DNA from: Takakia lepidozioides
Lineage: Eukaryota; Streptophyta; Takakiopsida; Takakiales; Takakiaceae
Length of the DNA: 60,000 bases
Reading direction: 5' to 3'
Assembly: GCA_030704615.1 (NCBI GenBank)
Contig: CM060731.1
Location: 34,970,001 to 35,030,000, forward strand
Under the pieces are notes generated by a model. It was not told the DNA's origin, made no database searches, and saw nothing but the letters and a program-made list of their open reading frames with translations. Position numbers and translations under genes: made by a program. Positions 11,569-20,351 of this stretch are shown here, piece by piece; within the stretch, counting starts at the first letter, position 1; each line of letters begins with the position of its first letter.

Positions 11569-12032
11569 TCATGAATGTGGCACAAGATTTCCTTCACTGC
11601 CCTCCGCATGGCTTTCCTCGAGAAGCCTCTCGTGTTGCAGTTTGGCAATGTCTCTTTTTATCTTCTCCTGTTGCACAGAGAAAGACCAAAAAGGGGACAG
11701 ACGATTATAACAGAGTGTGAAGATGATCCACTGTAAAGATCAAGCCAGACAATGAAACACACACGTCCAAATTCCCATCTCACAACATGCCATCTTATTG
11801 CCCTAAAATTTTTCTCTCATGGATCTCCAGAACGATGTCAAAAATCACAACTTCATCTCCACCACTACACGCCACGCAAAATCCCAACCACTACCAAACT
11901 CTAGCAAGAAACAGAAGAGAAACCTCCACCAACCTTGTAGCTTTCTTCCACCTTGTGCATAACAAGGAATCCCACAGCGCCCCCTGCCAATGTACCAATA
12001 ATGATACGGAGGTTCCCCAAAACCAGGCTCAT
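11569..12032 (-). CDS. Small membrane/coiled-coil protein, 2 exons, 65 aa
   Basis: Exon 1 is 12,032-11,934 (33 codons) and exon 2 is 11,667-11,569 (32 codons plus TGA). The intron is GT-AG and in phase 0. The product starts MSLVLGNLRIIIGTLAGGAV, giving one glycine-rich hydrophobic segment (residues about 8-25). It continues with HKVEESYKEKIKRDIAKLQH, a charged helix with heptad-like spacing. This layout resembles small uncharacterised plant proteins with one membrane span and a basic coiled tail, perhaps organellar, but I do not recognise a named family. Its stop lies only 190 bases before the BRO1 start on the same strand, so it may share a promoter or transcript with that gene. The gene is inferred from frame and splice-site fit alone. 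Confidence 0.55.
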
Positions 12033-12333
12033 GGCATCACCACTGCTACTCCTTCGATGCACCGCAACTCCAACTCCTCCTCGAATTCCTTCACCAGTTT
12101 GCAGATTCTCAAACCAAATACTTAACGACGCTTCCCTCGCTTGCCTTCTTCGCTGTTACCTGTGGCCCCGCCGTGACGGACGCCGAGCTTCGACGAAGCG
12201 CACCGACACTCTGCTGTAAAGGCACTCCAGCCTGCCTTTAGTTATTATTACTCATGTAAAGACAAACGGATCTCTCTCCCCATTGTTTCTTTTCTACTTT
12301 AAGATTTATCTTCCGCATCTACTTTCATTATCG

Positions 12334-12420
12334 GCCGGCAGCTCGACTGGATAGGACAATGTACAACACAATAGTGGTAAGGAGATCAAACCCTAATACC
12401 TTGATCTGTCTGCCATGGTC
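12334..12420 (+). mobile_element. Possible SINE head fragment, copy E
   Basis: An A-box-like GGCAGCTCGACTGG (about 12,337-12,350) is followed by a B-box-like AGATCAAACCCT (about 12,383-12,394), spaced as in the other SINE heads. No body or tail follows. It lies between two divergent genes. Chance similarity cannot be excluded. Confidence 0.35.
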
Positions 12421-12540
12421 TCCCAAAACGCTTACAATATGAGTCATTCACAATATAATTGTTAGCTAAGAGTAAGAGTTTGTTTGCAATTGCTGCTAAT
12501 TTCAATCGACTTTAGTAGGAGATTAGGGAGAAGTTACCGT

Positions 12541-12702
12541 CTGATTTAGACTACACTGGACGTTGCACTATTTCTCGTCTTCTTCTTCATCTTCTTCCTT
12601 CTCTCTTCTTCCTTCACAGTCTACAGTCGACCAGGTTTGACAGTCACCGTGCAAAAATCCGAGTCTTCTTATGTAGATTTCTCAGAGGGAGGATACTCAA
12701 CA
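12541..12702 (+). promoter_or_regulatory. Pyrimidine-rich leader of the lysine-rich gene
   Basis: A dense CT tract (CTTCTTCTTCATCTTCTTCC around 12,579-12,600, ending TTCACAG) comes before the start codon. It could be a CT-rich 5' UTR, common in plants, or the polypyrimidine tract and acceptor of an intron in the leader. Confidence 0.4.
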
Positions 12703-13473
12703 ATGGCAGCTTCATTTAGAGTGAGGGGATCAGAGCTCTCATCCACCCCATGCACTCTGAGCAGAGCCGCGACATTGTTGCGTCGATTTCTCTCCAGTGA
12801 GACAGCGGCGGAATTAGGTTTTGTGAAAGGCTACCTGGATAGTGTTGCTGGGTCTGTTGATGAAATGCTGTCCAGGAGGAAGCCTAAAGGGCGGCGGTCC
12901 AAGGTGGGCATGGTGGGTAGCCAGTTACAGATGGAGCGAGAGTCTGGAATTCCGTGGGCAGAGATGGAGTCGAAGAGAATAAAAAGAGACACGCAGAGTG
13001 TAAAGGATTTTGAAGCTTTACTGGGTAGGGAGAGTGAGAGTGTGAAAGGGGAAGGAATGAAGCCCCTGCAAGGTGAATTTAATCAAAGGAGTACATCCCC
13101 TTCTGAGTTTGAAAAATTGATTGATGTTGAGGACGAAGCCGCTGCCATAACTGAGATGCTTGGTCATACAGGGAGGACTCCAGATTCTGTGCACAGCCCG
13201 GTCTCAAAACAGAGCAAAAAGAAAAGAAAGAAGGACGTTGTGGAAACAGAGAGGCAAACAGAGACAGTGGTTGTGGAGGGATTGATATCAACGGGCGAGG
13301 GCGGAAAGAAGGAGAAGAAGAAAAGGAAGGACGCGAAAAGACTGAAGGAAGAGCATGGTCATGACAAGAGTGATAAAGGTGATGAAATTTTGAAGCTTAC
13401 GGATGAAGAAGTGGAGCAGGGACATGGTGGAATCCAGAAACAGGGATCAAGGAAGAAGAAAGATAAGAAATAG
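12703..13473 (+). CDS. Lysine-rich nuclear-type protein, 256 aa, function unknown
   Basis: I chose the ATG at 12,703 because it sits in a good plant start context (AACAATGGCAGC). The open frame extends upstream only through non-ATG codons. The first 65 residues are mixed helix (RAATLLRRFLSSETAAELGF, then GYLDSVAGSVDEMLSRRKPK). The middle is acidic and polar. The last 90 residues carry several nuclear-localisation-like clusters (KQSKKKRKKD, KKEKKKRKD) and the protein ends SRKKKDKK. The composition fits a nucleolar or chromatin-associated protein. No catalytic domain is seen and I do not recognise the family. It is divergent from the small gene ending at 12,032. Confidence 0.7.
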   Translation: MAASFRVRGSELSSTPCTLSRAATLLRRFLSSETAAELGFVKGYLDSVAGSVDEMLSRRKPKGRRSKVGMVGSQLQMERESGIPWAEMESKRIKRDTQSVKDFEALLGRESESVKGEGMKPLQGEFNQRSTSPSEFEKLIDVEDEAAAITEMLGHTGRTPDSVHSPVSKQSKKKRKKDVVETERQTETVVVEGLISTGEGGKKEKKKRKDAKRLKEEHGHDKSDKGDEILKLTDEEVEQGHGGIQKQGSRKKKDKK

Positions 13474-14319
13474 ATGAAGAGGGAAGCTGAGAAGGGAGGA
13501 GCAACATAGACTGAGCAAAGCAGATGGGGATGTTCGGAGCACAAGGAGAAAGCATCTCAAAAAAGTGGAAAGAATGATAGGTGTCCTACATTTCAAGGAA
13601 CGTCGGGAAGCTTTCTGTCGTGGTCATTCTGGTTAGGAAATACCCGAACGACACAATTTCAGTTCCTGTCTTAGAAATGGATATCTGTGCAAACTCCTCT
13701 GATTGCTGGGCTTCAATTTAGGGGCTTCAAATGAGTCTATCCGGACCCTGGATCATCCCGCAAAGTTCCCTGCACCATGGTTATGTGCATTGTGAATAGC
13801 AGCTTGAGAGGGTCACATCGAATGCAGCGGAATAAGTGCAACATGCATCAGAGCTGGCGGCCACAGACTGATGGAAGAAATTGGTTTCGCGCCGCAATGT
13901 TGGTCTCTCAGCTATCTAATCCATAAGGCCGATTGTGGTGGTGGGTTTGGATTGTAGATCAAAATTGGTAGACCTTCCCTCTGGTTACTAGGGTGGACAT
14001 TCATTGGTCGCCCTGATCATAACTGTGCTCGTCTTAACAGCTAGTTGGGCTGACCCTTCCGATTGGGTACTGCCATACTTGCCAGAGGGTCCATTGTGCA
14101 TCCTCTCGCACCTAAGCAGGCGTGCCAATTTTCTTGCCCCTCATTGAAGAACTTGGTCATTTGTCTCTTTGGGGACACATTCACAAATTCTCTTTCTTCT
14201 GCCCTCCTCCCTTGCTCCTTCCCTTCAGATACCTTCAGGATTCTTCAGTCTTGCACTTTGAGGTTGTTGACATGGCTTCTTTTTGTCAGGATTTATTCCC
14301 ATAAGTTGACACAGAAAAA
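13474..14319. other. Intergenic, 3' flank of the lysine-rich gene
   Basis: No gene, structural RNA or clear repeat was recognised. Short frames here overlap one another and have no protein-like features. Confidence 0.4.
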
Positions 14320-14450
14320 TCGCAAACCCAATCCTGGGTAGAGTGGGTCAAGCTGGCCTGGTGAAAAGCAGGCCCTTGCCTCAAATTATATTTTCTGGTC
14401 AGTGTTCCAGCTGAGAAGTAACTATACTAAGTGTAGGATAAAACTTTGGT
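14320..14450 (+). repeat. Dispersed repeat B, plus-strand copy
   Basis: It matches the reverse complement of about 25,146-25,270. Shared words include GTCAAGCTGGCCTG, GCAGGCCCTTGCCTCAAATT and CAGCTGAGAAGTAACT. Both flanks diverge. The size and dispersed, inverted placement suggest a small non-autonomous element or a fragment of one. Confidence 0.6.
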
Positions 14451-14573
14451 TCTCTTGCTGTGGAATTATAGATTGCCACATTCATGTGAAGACCTGTCTG
14501 GTGTATCAGCAGGGTGGAGTTGTGTCTCTGATTCAAAAGAATTAATACATTAGATTCTCACTGATTCTGCAAC

Positions 14574-14846
14574 ATGGATGCCACCATCTTAATAGCCATC
14601 TTGATAGCCATTTCATATACCCAGCTTGCCCCTTACTCGGCTAGATGGGTGTCAGGCCCATATTTCTCAGGTATGACTGACCCCTACTGTAAAGGCAACA
14701 ACTGGAATGAAAAGAGATCTCACATAGCGAAGCCAGTGAAGTGCTACAACTACCCTCTCATAAGGGCTTGCTTGGACCATTGTGAAATGCATCTCAATGA
14801 CAAAGGTTGGTGTTCAAAAGCTATAGCAGCACTCATTCTCACTTAA
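14574..14846 (+). CDS. Candidate small secreted peptide with five cysteines, 90 aa
   Basis: The frame starts in a favourable context (CAACATGG). It begins with a signal-peptide-like stretch, MDATILIAILIAISYTQLAP, whose hydrophobic core covers residues 4-14. The rest is polar and basic with cysteines in DPYCKG, PVKCYN, RACLDHCEMH and GWCSKA. This is the layout of plant secreted cysteine-rich peptides, but an odd number of cysteines is unusual and no named family is recognised. There is no supporting intron or homolog. It could be a chance frame. Confidence 0.35.
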   Translation: MDATILIAILIAISYTQLAPYSARWVSGPYFSGMTDPYCKGNNWNEKRSHIAKPVKCYNYPLIRACLDHCEMHLNDKGWCSKAIAALILT

Positions 14847-15259
14847 TCCAGTACCCTCACATAAAGTAGCTTTGTGTCCTTGTTATGACTACAATATTGG
14901 CAGCTTGCAAACCCTGCCAGATTCAGGCTGAGAGGAACTACTTGGATGACCTATGCAGCTTGCTTCAGGAAAATAGAAGGAACAGGTGTTACAGACTGGA
15001 TTCCCCCATTTACTAAAAATTCAGCTTGTTCGCAGACAACCATTTGAAGTGAGAAAATTTCAACTCCAATGAATTCATGGTTCTCTTCAGATTTTTCTTA
15101 GTTCATTTGCTTCTGTTGAATGATCTACCTTAAACCGAAGTTAGTGCAGCCCTCTATGGTACAAATGGCTTCTTCACTGCCTACAAAATTAATAAATTAT
15201 GACTGCTCTGCTCGTCATCTTTGAGCTAGGGCACTCTTTTTTCATGGATGTTGCTTGTT
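14847..15259. other. Intergenic, no gene seen
   Basis: AT-rich single-copy-looking sequence between the peptide candidate and the PPR remnant. Nothing was recognised. Confidence 0.4.
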
Positions 15260-16510
15260 TCACCAGTAATCCCCACAAGAACAACTCCCATCTTGGAAGT
15301 GGTGAAAGCGGCTAGCATCCCTTACAACAACTGCTCGTCCAGCAATCTTTGAGATGAACTTGGTGGCAGTGTGGCAGTCACTACAAACCCGAAGGTTCTT
15401 GATGACACGGATAGGGGTACCAGGGGGCCTGCTGATGAGCCCAAAAGCAATGGCCAGCTTCTCACTATGGTGGCAAAGATAAGATTCCTTCTGCTGCTCC
15501 TCCATATCATGCAATTCAAAGCGCGGCACATACCCAGCCTCCTTCATCCACCCTGACAACCTCTCCAGCTCAGCAAGGATTTCCTCAATTTGTGGATGCG
15601 ATTTGTCTTCAACAGCAAATGTATGCACCTAATCGTCCACCTCAATGTAGCTGCATCCTGCCTCCTTTCTGACACCTCTCTCATCCATCATTTTTCTCAC
15701 CTTCGCCGTATCATCCCACTTGCCAGCAGCAGCATAGATGTTTGAAAGCAAGACATACCGTCCCTAGACAACCGTTTAGGCGATAATTAATTCAAAAATG
15801 AAAGTGCCTAATCAATTCTGTGAATTTTTCAGATTTTGGCCTAATTGTTGGGAAATTATGGGACCAAAGTGCCTAATGCCCAAAAACTCCACCAAAAAAC
15901 TTGCAACTTGCCTCTTCTCATGTTGTTTGTAATAAGATCAAAATTTCTTTGAACAAAAATCAATACAAATATATGCGTGCGGAAATAACTTGCTACCACA
16001 ACTCAAGAGTACCATTATGTAAGCATGCACCAACATACCAATATGAAAACCAGTGTACCCAATGACCAATGTACCAAAGCCCCGTACCCTACACTAGTGT
16101 GGACTATCAATATTGAACTCACCTAAAGTGTGAGAGCGAAGGGAGAGATTGCTTGTACTAGCTTGAGCCTTGGAGCACCGCGTAACACAAAGAGGGGCAT
16201 TTTTAGGGTTTCAAAGGAAATGAAAGGTAGCTGGAGTGGAAGGGCCCATGGGCATTGGGTGTCTATTTTGTAAGTTTATTCTTAAGAAAATAAATGTTTT
16301 CTCTTCTCATGTGCCTAATTCTAAAAACTTATAGCATGAAGATGCCTAATTTGAGAAATTGTTTTCAAAACATGCCTATTTTTCTGATTGATTGATTTTT
16401 ATTATTAGGCGCAAAAATGCCTAAACGGTTGTCCAGGGACGGTAAGTTCTAGCATGCCATGGATCCCACTTGAGAAGGCATTTTGCTGCACGCTCTGCCA
16501 CCTTGGAAAG
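15260..16510 (-). pseudogene. C-terminal part of a PPR-DYW gene, interrupted by a MITE
   Basis: PPR-DYW proteins bind organellar RNA and carry out C-to-U editing. Read on the minus strand, 16,510-16,443 gives VAERAAKCLLKWDP of the E region, and 15,757-15,260 continues [48 protein letters not shown] and the terminal CSCGDYW. The HSEK zinc/deaminase signature and the CxDCH motif are intact. Two breaks disable it: a 685-base transposon between ...ART and YVLL, and a TAG between SYIEVDD and VHTFAVEDK. Removing one copy of the TA duplication with the element restores the family reading at that point. The gene is cut upstream at about 16,510 by a satellite-like block. Confidence 0.85.
15758..16442. 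mobile_element. 685-base MITE with 24-base TIRs and TA duplication
   Basis: The ends are inverted repeats (15,758-15,781 and 16,419-16,442) starting CCGTCCCT and containing GACAACCGTTTAGGC, with one mismatch. TA dinucleotides flank both ends (15,756-15,757 and 16,443-16,444). A TA duplication is the hallmark of Tc1/mariner-type (Stowaway-like) insertions. The interior is AT-rich, repeats the word GCCTAAT and has no transposase frame, so the element is non-autonomous. It sits in former coding sequence, which lets the duplication be checked against the protein reading. Confidence 0.85.
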
Positions 16511-17600
16511 CCCTTGACGAGGAGGGGTGCACGGGCTTGGTCTCATGATTTTTGGACATGCGGTGTGGGAGATGTGGAATTTCAAGTACTTTGGGTAGTT
16601 GGAAATTCCCCCAAAATAGCAAAGTGGAATTCTTGGGACAATGGTTGGAGCCTCGAGAGGAGAGATCAAGGGAAAGGTCTTCGGTTCAAATCTGGTCTAG
16701 GCTCTATGGAAAAAAAATGCATTTGGACTTAGATGACATTGGACCCTTGGGCCAACGGTAGAGCCTACCCTAGAGGTCGCACTTGGGCCTCGACATAGGA
16801 GACCGCACTTGCATACATAGGAGATTGCACTTGGGCTTAGATGACACTTGACACTTGGGCCTAGATGACACTTGACACTTGGGCCAACGGCACAGGCTAC
16901 CCTAGCCCTTGACGAGGAGGACGAGGAGGGGTGGAGGGGCTTGGTCTCATGATTTTTGGACCTGCGGTGTTGGGAAATGTGGAATTCCAAGTACTTTAGG
17001 TCGCTGGAAATTCACAAAAAATAGCAAAAATTGCAAAGTGGGCATTCTTGGGACAATGGTCGGAGCCTCGACAAGAGAGATATCAAGGGAAAGGTCTCCG
17101 GTTCAAATCTGGTCGGAGGCTCTGATTATGCACTTGGACTTAGATGACACTCGACACTTGGGCCTATACATGGGAGATGCACTTGGATACATGAATAGAA
17201 GATTGCACTTGGGCTTAGATTTCAATTCTTCACACATGGGCCAATGGCATAGGCTACACTAGAGGTCGCACTTGGGCCTCGACATAGGAGACCCACTTGG
17301 GTCCATAAGAAATTGCACTTGGGCTTAGATTTCATGAATTTTCACATATGGACCTTGACATAGGAGACGCTATTCAATCATAGGGGATTGCACTTGGACT
17401 TAGATTTCAATTCTTAACACATGGGCCAATGGCGTAGGCTACCCTAGGCCTATATCTCCCAAACAGGAGGGTCTCTAGATACATAGGGATTGCATACTGG
17501 GCTTAGATGGGCCTCGACATAGGAGATGCACATGGGAGACGCCAAAGTTGGATGCATAGGAGATTGCACTTGGGCTTAGATGACATTGGAGTCCAACGCA
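16507..17600 (+). repeat. Satellite-like block: two ~350-400-base units plus short-period repeats
   Basis: Units beginning CCCTTGACGAGGAGG at about 16,512 and 16,908 share GGGGCTTGGTCTCATGATTT or close variants, TTCTTGGGACAATGG and CCGGTTCAAATCTGGT or a close variant. Between and after them a short phrase recurs with variation (GCACTTGGGCTTAGAT, GACACTTGGGCC, GACATAGGAGA) to about 17,585. The phrase GACACTTGGGCCAA also appears at 18,840, just before PPR sequence resumes, suggesting one inserted block of about 2.3 kb. No coding potential is seen. Confidence 0.7.
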
Positions 17601-18149
17601 ATGTTGTTTTTTGACAGGTAGCCCTACCTTTTTTGTGACAGGTTAAATTTTGTTTTGACTTCCACTGTGACAAACAACTTCGAGAAAATGCCTTTCGCAT
17701 AACAGGTTGACAGATTTTTGACCTTTCACACGATTTTGTCATATGAAATTAAAACGAAAAATGAAAAGAAGTGTGAACTTCTTACAACAACAATTAGTGA
17801 AGCTCCAGTCCGTGGAAAAAATAAATAAATCCGTGAATACATATGGTATTGTCTTTGTTTTCATGGGTTCCAAGTCCAACTCAAACATGTAGCATTCGTA
17901 CCACTTATTCTCTAACTATAAGACTTTAACATTTTTATCTTCATACGTAGCCCCAAACCTCTCTTTTTTGAGAGAGATTTTCTTGGCTTATCAACGAGCT
18001 AGGAAATACAATATGCCATATGATTGTAAGTAAAGATTTTGAATCATGCAGGATGGCCGTGTCGTATTAGGTGCAGTTGTTTGAATATAGCACCTCCTCC
18101 CCAACAAATGCTTTCGAAACAGGATCAGGAGAGGGACTCGAGAAGAATT
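17601..18149. other. Inserted block with TTTTTTGACAGG motifs, no gene
   Basis: T-rich runs followed by GACAGG occur at about 17,607-17,619 and 17,629-17,642, and again at 18,702-18,711, 18,757-18,770 and 18,809-18,816. They therefore sit near both ends of the plus-strand PPR fragment between them. No gene was recognised in the AT-rich middle. Confidence 0.4.
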
Positions 18150-18390
18150 TTTCTGGCACTGCTGCGGCTATGGGTATTCCGTGTAAGGGAGAACAAGTTA
18201 AACAAGCACTACACATTTTGAACCAACAATTCATTTTGGCTGCCAGACTCCAGTACTTAATTGTGCATTTTACAAAGGTGTATCAAGAATAAAGTCCTAG
18301 AAACGGGAAACAAGTGCATGCCTACATTATCCAACATGGATTCGAGCCAAATATCCGTCTACTCAACACCCTTGTCACAAAAAGAAAAAA
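18150..18390 (+). pseudogene. PPR N-terminal fragment on the plus strand
   Basis: Three short reading frames give consecutive PPR-like segments. One has EQVKQALHILNQQ, the next has CILQRCIKNKVLETG, and after a further shift there is GKQVHAYIIQHGFEPNIRLL then NTLVTK. The order matches the start of plant PPR arrays, where a short leader is followed by a GKQVHA unit. At least two frameshifts break it. It is in opposite orientation to the PPR pieces on both sides. Confidence 0.65.
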
Positions 18391-18868
18391 AAAAGAAGAA
18401 AAGAAAGGAGGGTAGAGCACGCCTAGGAAACAAGCCTAAAACGGCAATTGGCTCTCTTGCTTTGGCAAAACATAAGAGGAAGGTGAGAGAGGGGCATGAC
18501 TCAGCACAACACACCAATCGGTGCCTTTACACGGTGTAATGGCCTTTGACCACATTTTCTCCATTGACTTCAACATGATGCAAAGTCTCTCTCTACAAGA
18601 GAGCCAACAAAGTCGGAGAGCCTAGAGGGCAGTTGGCAGTGCCTTTCCTAGGTGGACTTAGTAATAAAATTACCCCTAATTATCAGAAATTTCTGCCTTT
18701 CTTTTGACAGGCTTTTAAGAAAAAAACTTTCACTGTGAATTTTTTTTCTCACTGCCTTTTTTTTGACAGGCTCATATTTTTTTTGCCTTTTTTTGCCTGT
18801 CAAATGCCTTGACAGGTGCAAAAATCAGCCTTGCTGATTGGACACTTGGGCCAAAGGCACATGCTACC
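18391..18868. other. No gene; A-rich run and GACAGG motifs
   Basis: A purine run sits near 18,379-18,412, followed by T-rich sequence with the GACAGG words described upstream. It ends with the GACACTTGGGCCAA phrase shared with the satellite-like block. Confidence 0.4.
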
Positions 18869-19716
18869 CTAGTAAAGGTGACACGGTCTGGCTGCCAGGA
18901 GTCCTGCTGCATTTGTTCGTTCATTAAACACTCTACCTGCATTTGACATACATGTAAAGGGCGAAGAGGTCTGTGCCGACATCATCAAAACCGCAATAGA
19001 ACCAGATATCATTCTAGAGAATGCCTCTATGGCTGCCAGGATGATGCATGTATTGAGCACACAAGTGAATGTGACCCTATCGGGCGTCACCTTTTCGCGT
19101 TTCATTCGGTCATACATCTCCAAAGCCTCCCTGCCCCACCCGTGCTGGGCATATGCGGCGATCATGTTCGCTCTGTCATGTTATCAAATACTTGACGGGC
19201 ATCCTTCACGCTTCCACATTTGGCATACATGTCAGCAAGAGCTGTCTCCAAAATGACATCTGCCGGAATTCCACTTTTGTTGATGTCAGCATGGACCTCT
19301 TTGCCTCTTTCCAGGACTCCTAGGCTGGCACACACATTGAGGACACAAATGAACGTGACCTTGTCAGGAGTCACACCTTCCCGAATCATTCGGCCATACA
19401 TCTCGAAAGCCTCCCAACCACACCCATGCTGAGCATATCCTGCAATCATCGCGCTCCATGACACCACATTTCGTCGAACCATATTGTCGAATACTTGCTG
19501 AGCATCCTTCATGCTGCCACATTTGGCATACATGTCAGTAAGCGCAGTCTCCAGGATTATATCTGCTGGAATTCCAGCTTTGATAATGTCAGTATGGCAT
19601 CATTTGTTGATACATCTGCAAAGCTTCCATCCCAGACCCATGCTGAGCATATCCCGCGATCATGGCATTCCATGAAACCACATTCTTTTGAGCCATTTTG
19701 TCAAACAACCGTCAAT
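18869..19716 (-). pseudogene. PPR array remnant with deletions, frameshifts and a local inversion
   Basis: On the minus strand the array reads FDKMAQKNVVSWNAMIAGYA, then, after a deletion, AGIPADIILETALTDMYAKC, FDNMVRRNVVSWSAMIAGYA, GVTPDKVTFICVLNVCASLG, SGIPADVILETALADMYAKC, MIAAYAQHGWGREALEMYDR and VTPDRVTFTCVLNTC. Units are about 35 residues, the PPR period, of the P-L-S type. A frameshift with lost codons follows DNMTERT. The next expected segment is missing from this strand but is present on the plus strand at about 18,955-19,022 (CADIIKTAIEPDIILENA), so it was inverted in place. It probably once joined the DYW end at 15,260-16,510. Confidence 0.85.
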
Positions 19717-20351
19717 CGAAAAGATCTCATTTGCACACTTGTGTTTGGAGTCTGGCGACCTTTCTGTGAAAACCACCAGTGGGCAGCTGAGCAGCCACAG
19801 CTTTGAACAACCATATCCTCACATAGACCAGGCTAAGACTGCCAAAGCTCCAGGCATTTTTCAAATACCAGGGAATGGCCTTGATCAACCTAATTTTAAA
19901 CAAACCAGCGCCAGTAAGGCTGCTGTTTCTGCTTTTCCAGCCAAGGAGTAAAATTGTCATCCATTGAAGCAACTAGAGATAAGCTGAGATTACAAACCAT
20001 CATATGCCATCTTCCATCACAAATCCTCTTTGACAGACTCCTTGAAACCTACATGCACATAGCCTCACCTTATCAAACATGTTGTCCCACCACTGTGCAG
20101 AATCTGAGAAGGACTTCTGCCAGAGCTGTTCTTTGCTCATTGTTTGACCTGTGTCCAAGTACTGCAAGAACATCAGAACTCTGCTAGCTCCAATTCCCTT
20201 GCAGTCCTAGTGCTTTAAAATAAACTTTTTAGCAGCTCCTAGTTAAGCTGGTTGCTACTGTAGGCTTCCATTAAACTTACTACTAAAGTATTATTTAATA
20301 GTGAATAAGGTGGGAAAGATTTGACAGGGGTCTGCCAGGCCCCTGTCAGAG
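19717..20351. other. Intergenic, presumed promoter of the urate oxidase gene
   Basis: No gene was recognised. The AT-rich stretch at 20,210-20,310 directly upstream of the urate oxidase start is the likely core promoter, but no single TATA position stands out. Confidence 0.35.

Noticed and set aside
12637-12702. Upstream extension of the lysine-rich protein
   Set aside because: The frame is open but begins with a TTG and no ATG. The ATG at 12,703 has a good plant start context, so the extension is treated as leader.
16670-16700. tRNA B-box-like GGTTCAAATCTGG in the satellite-like units
   Set aside because: No A box stands at the right distance upstream and the surrounding unit is a tandem repeat, so it was not called a SINE or tRNA.
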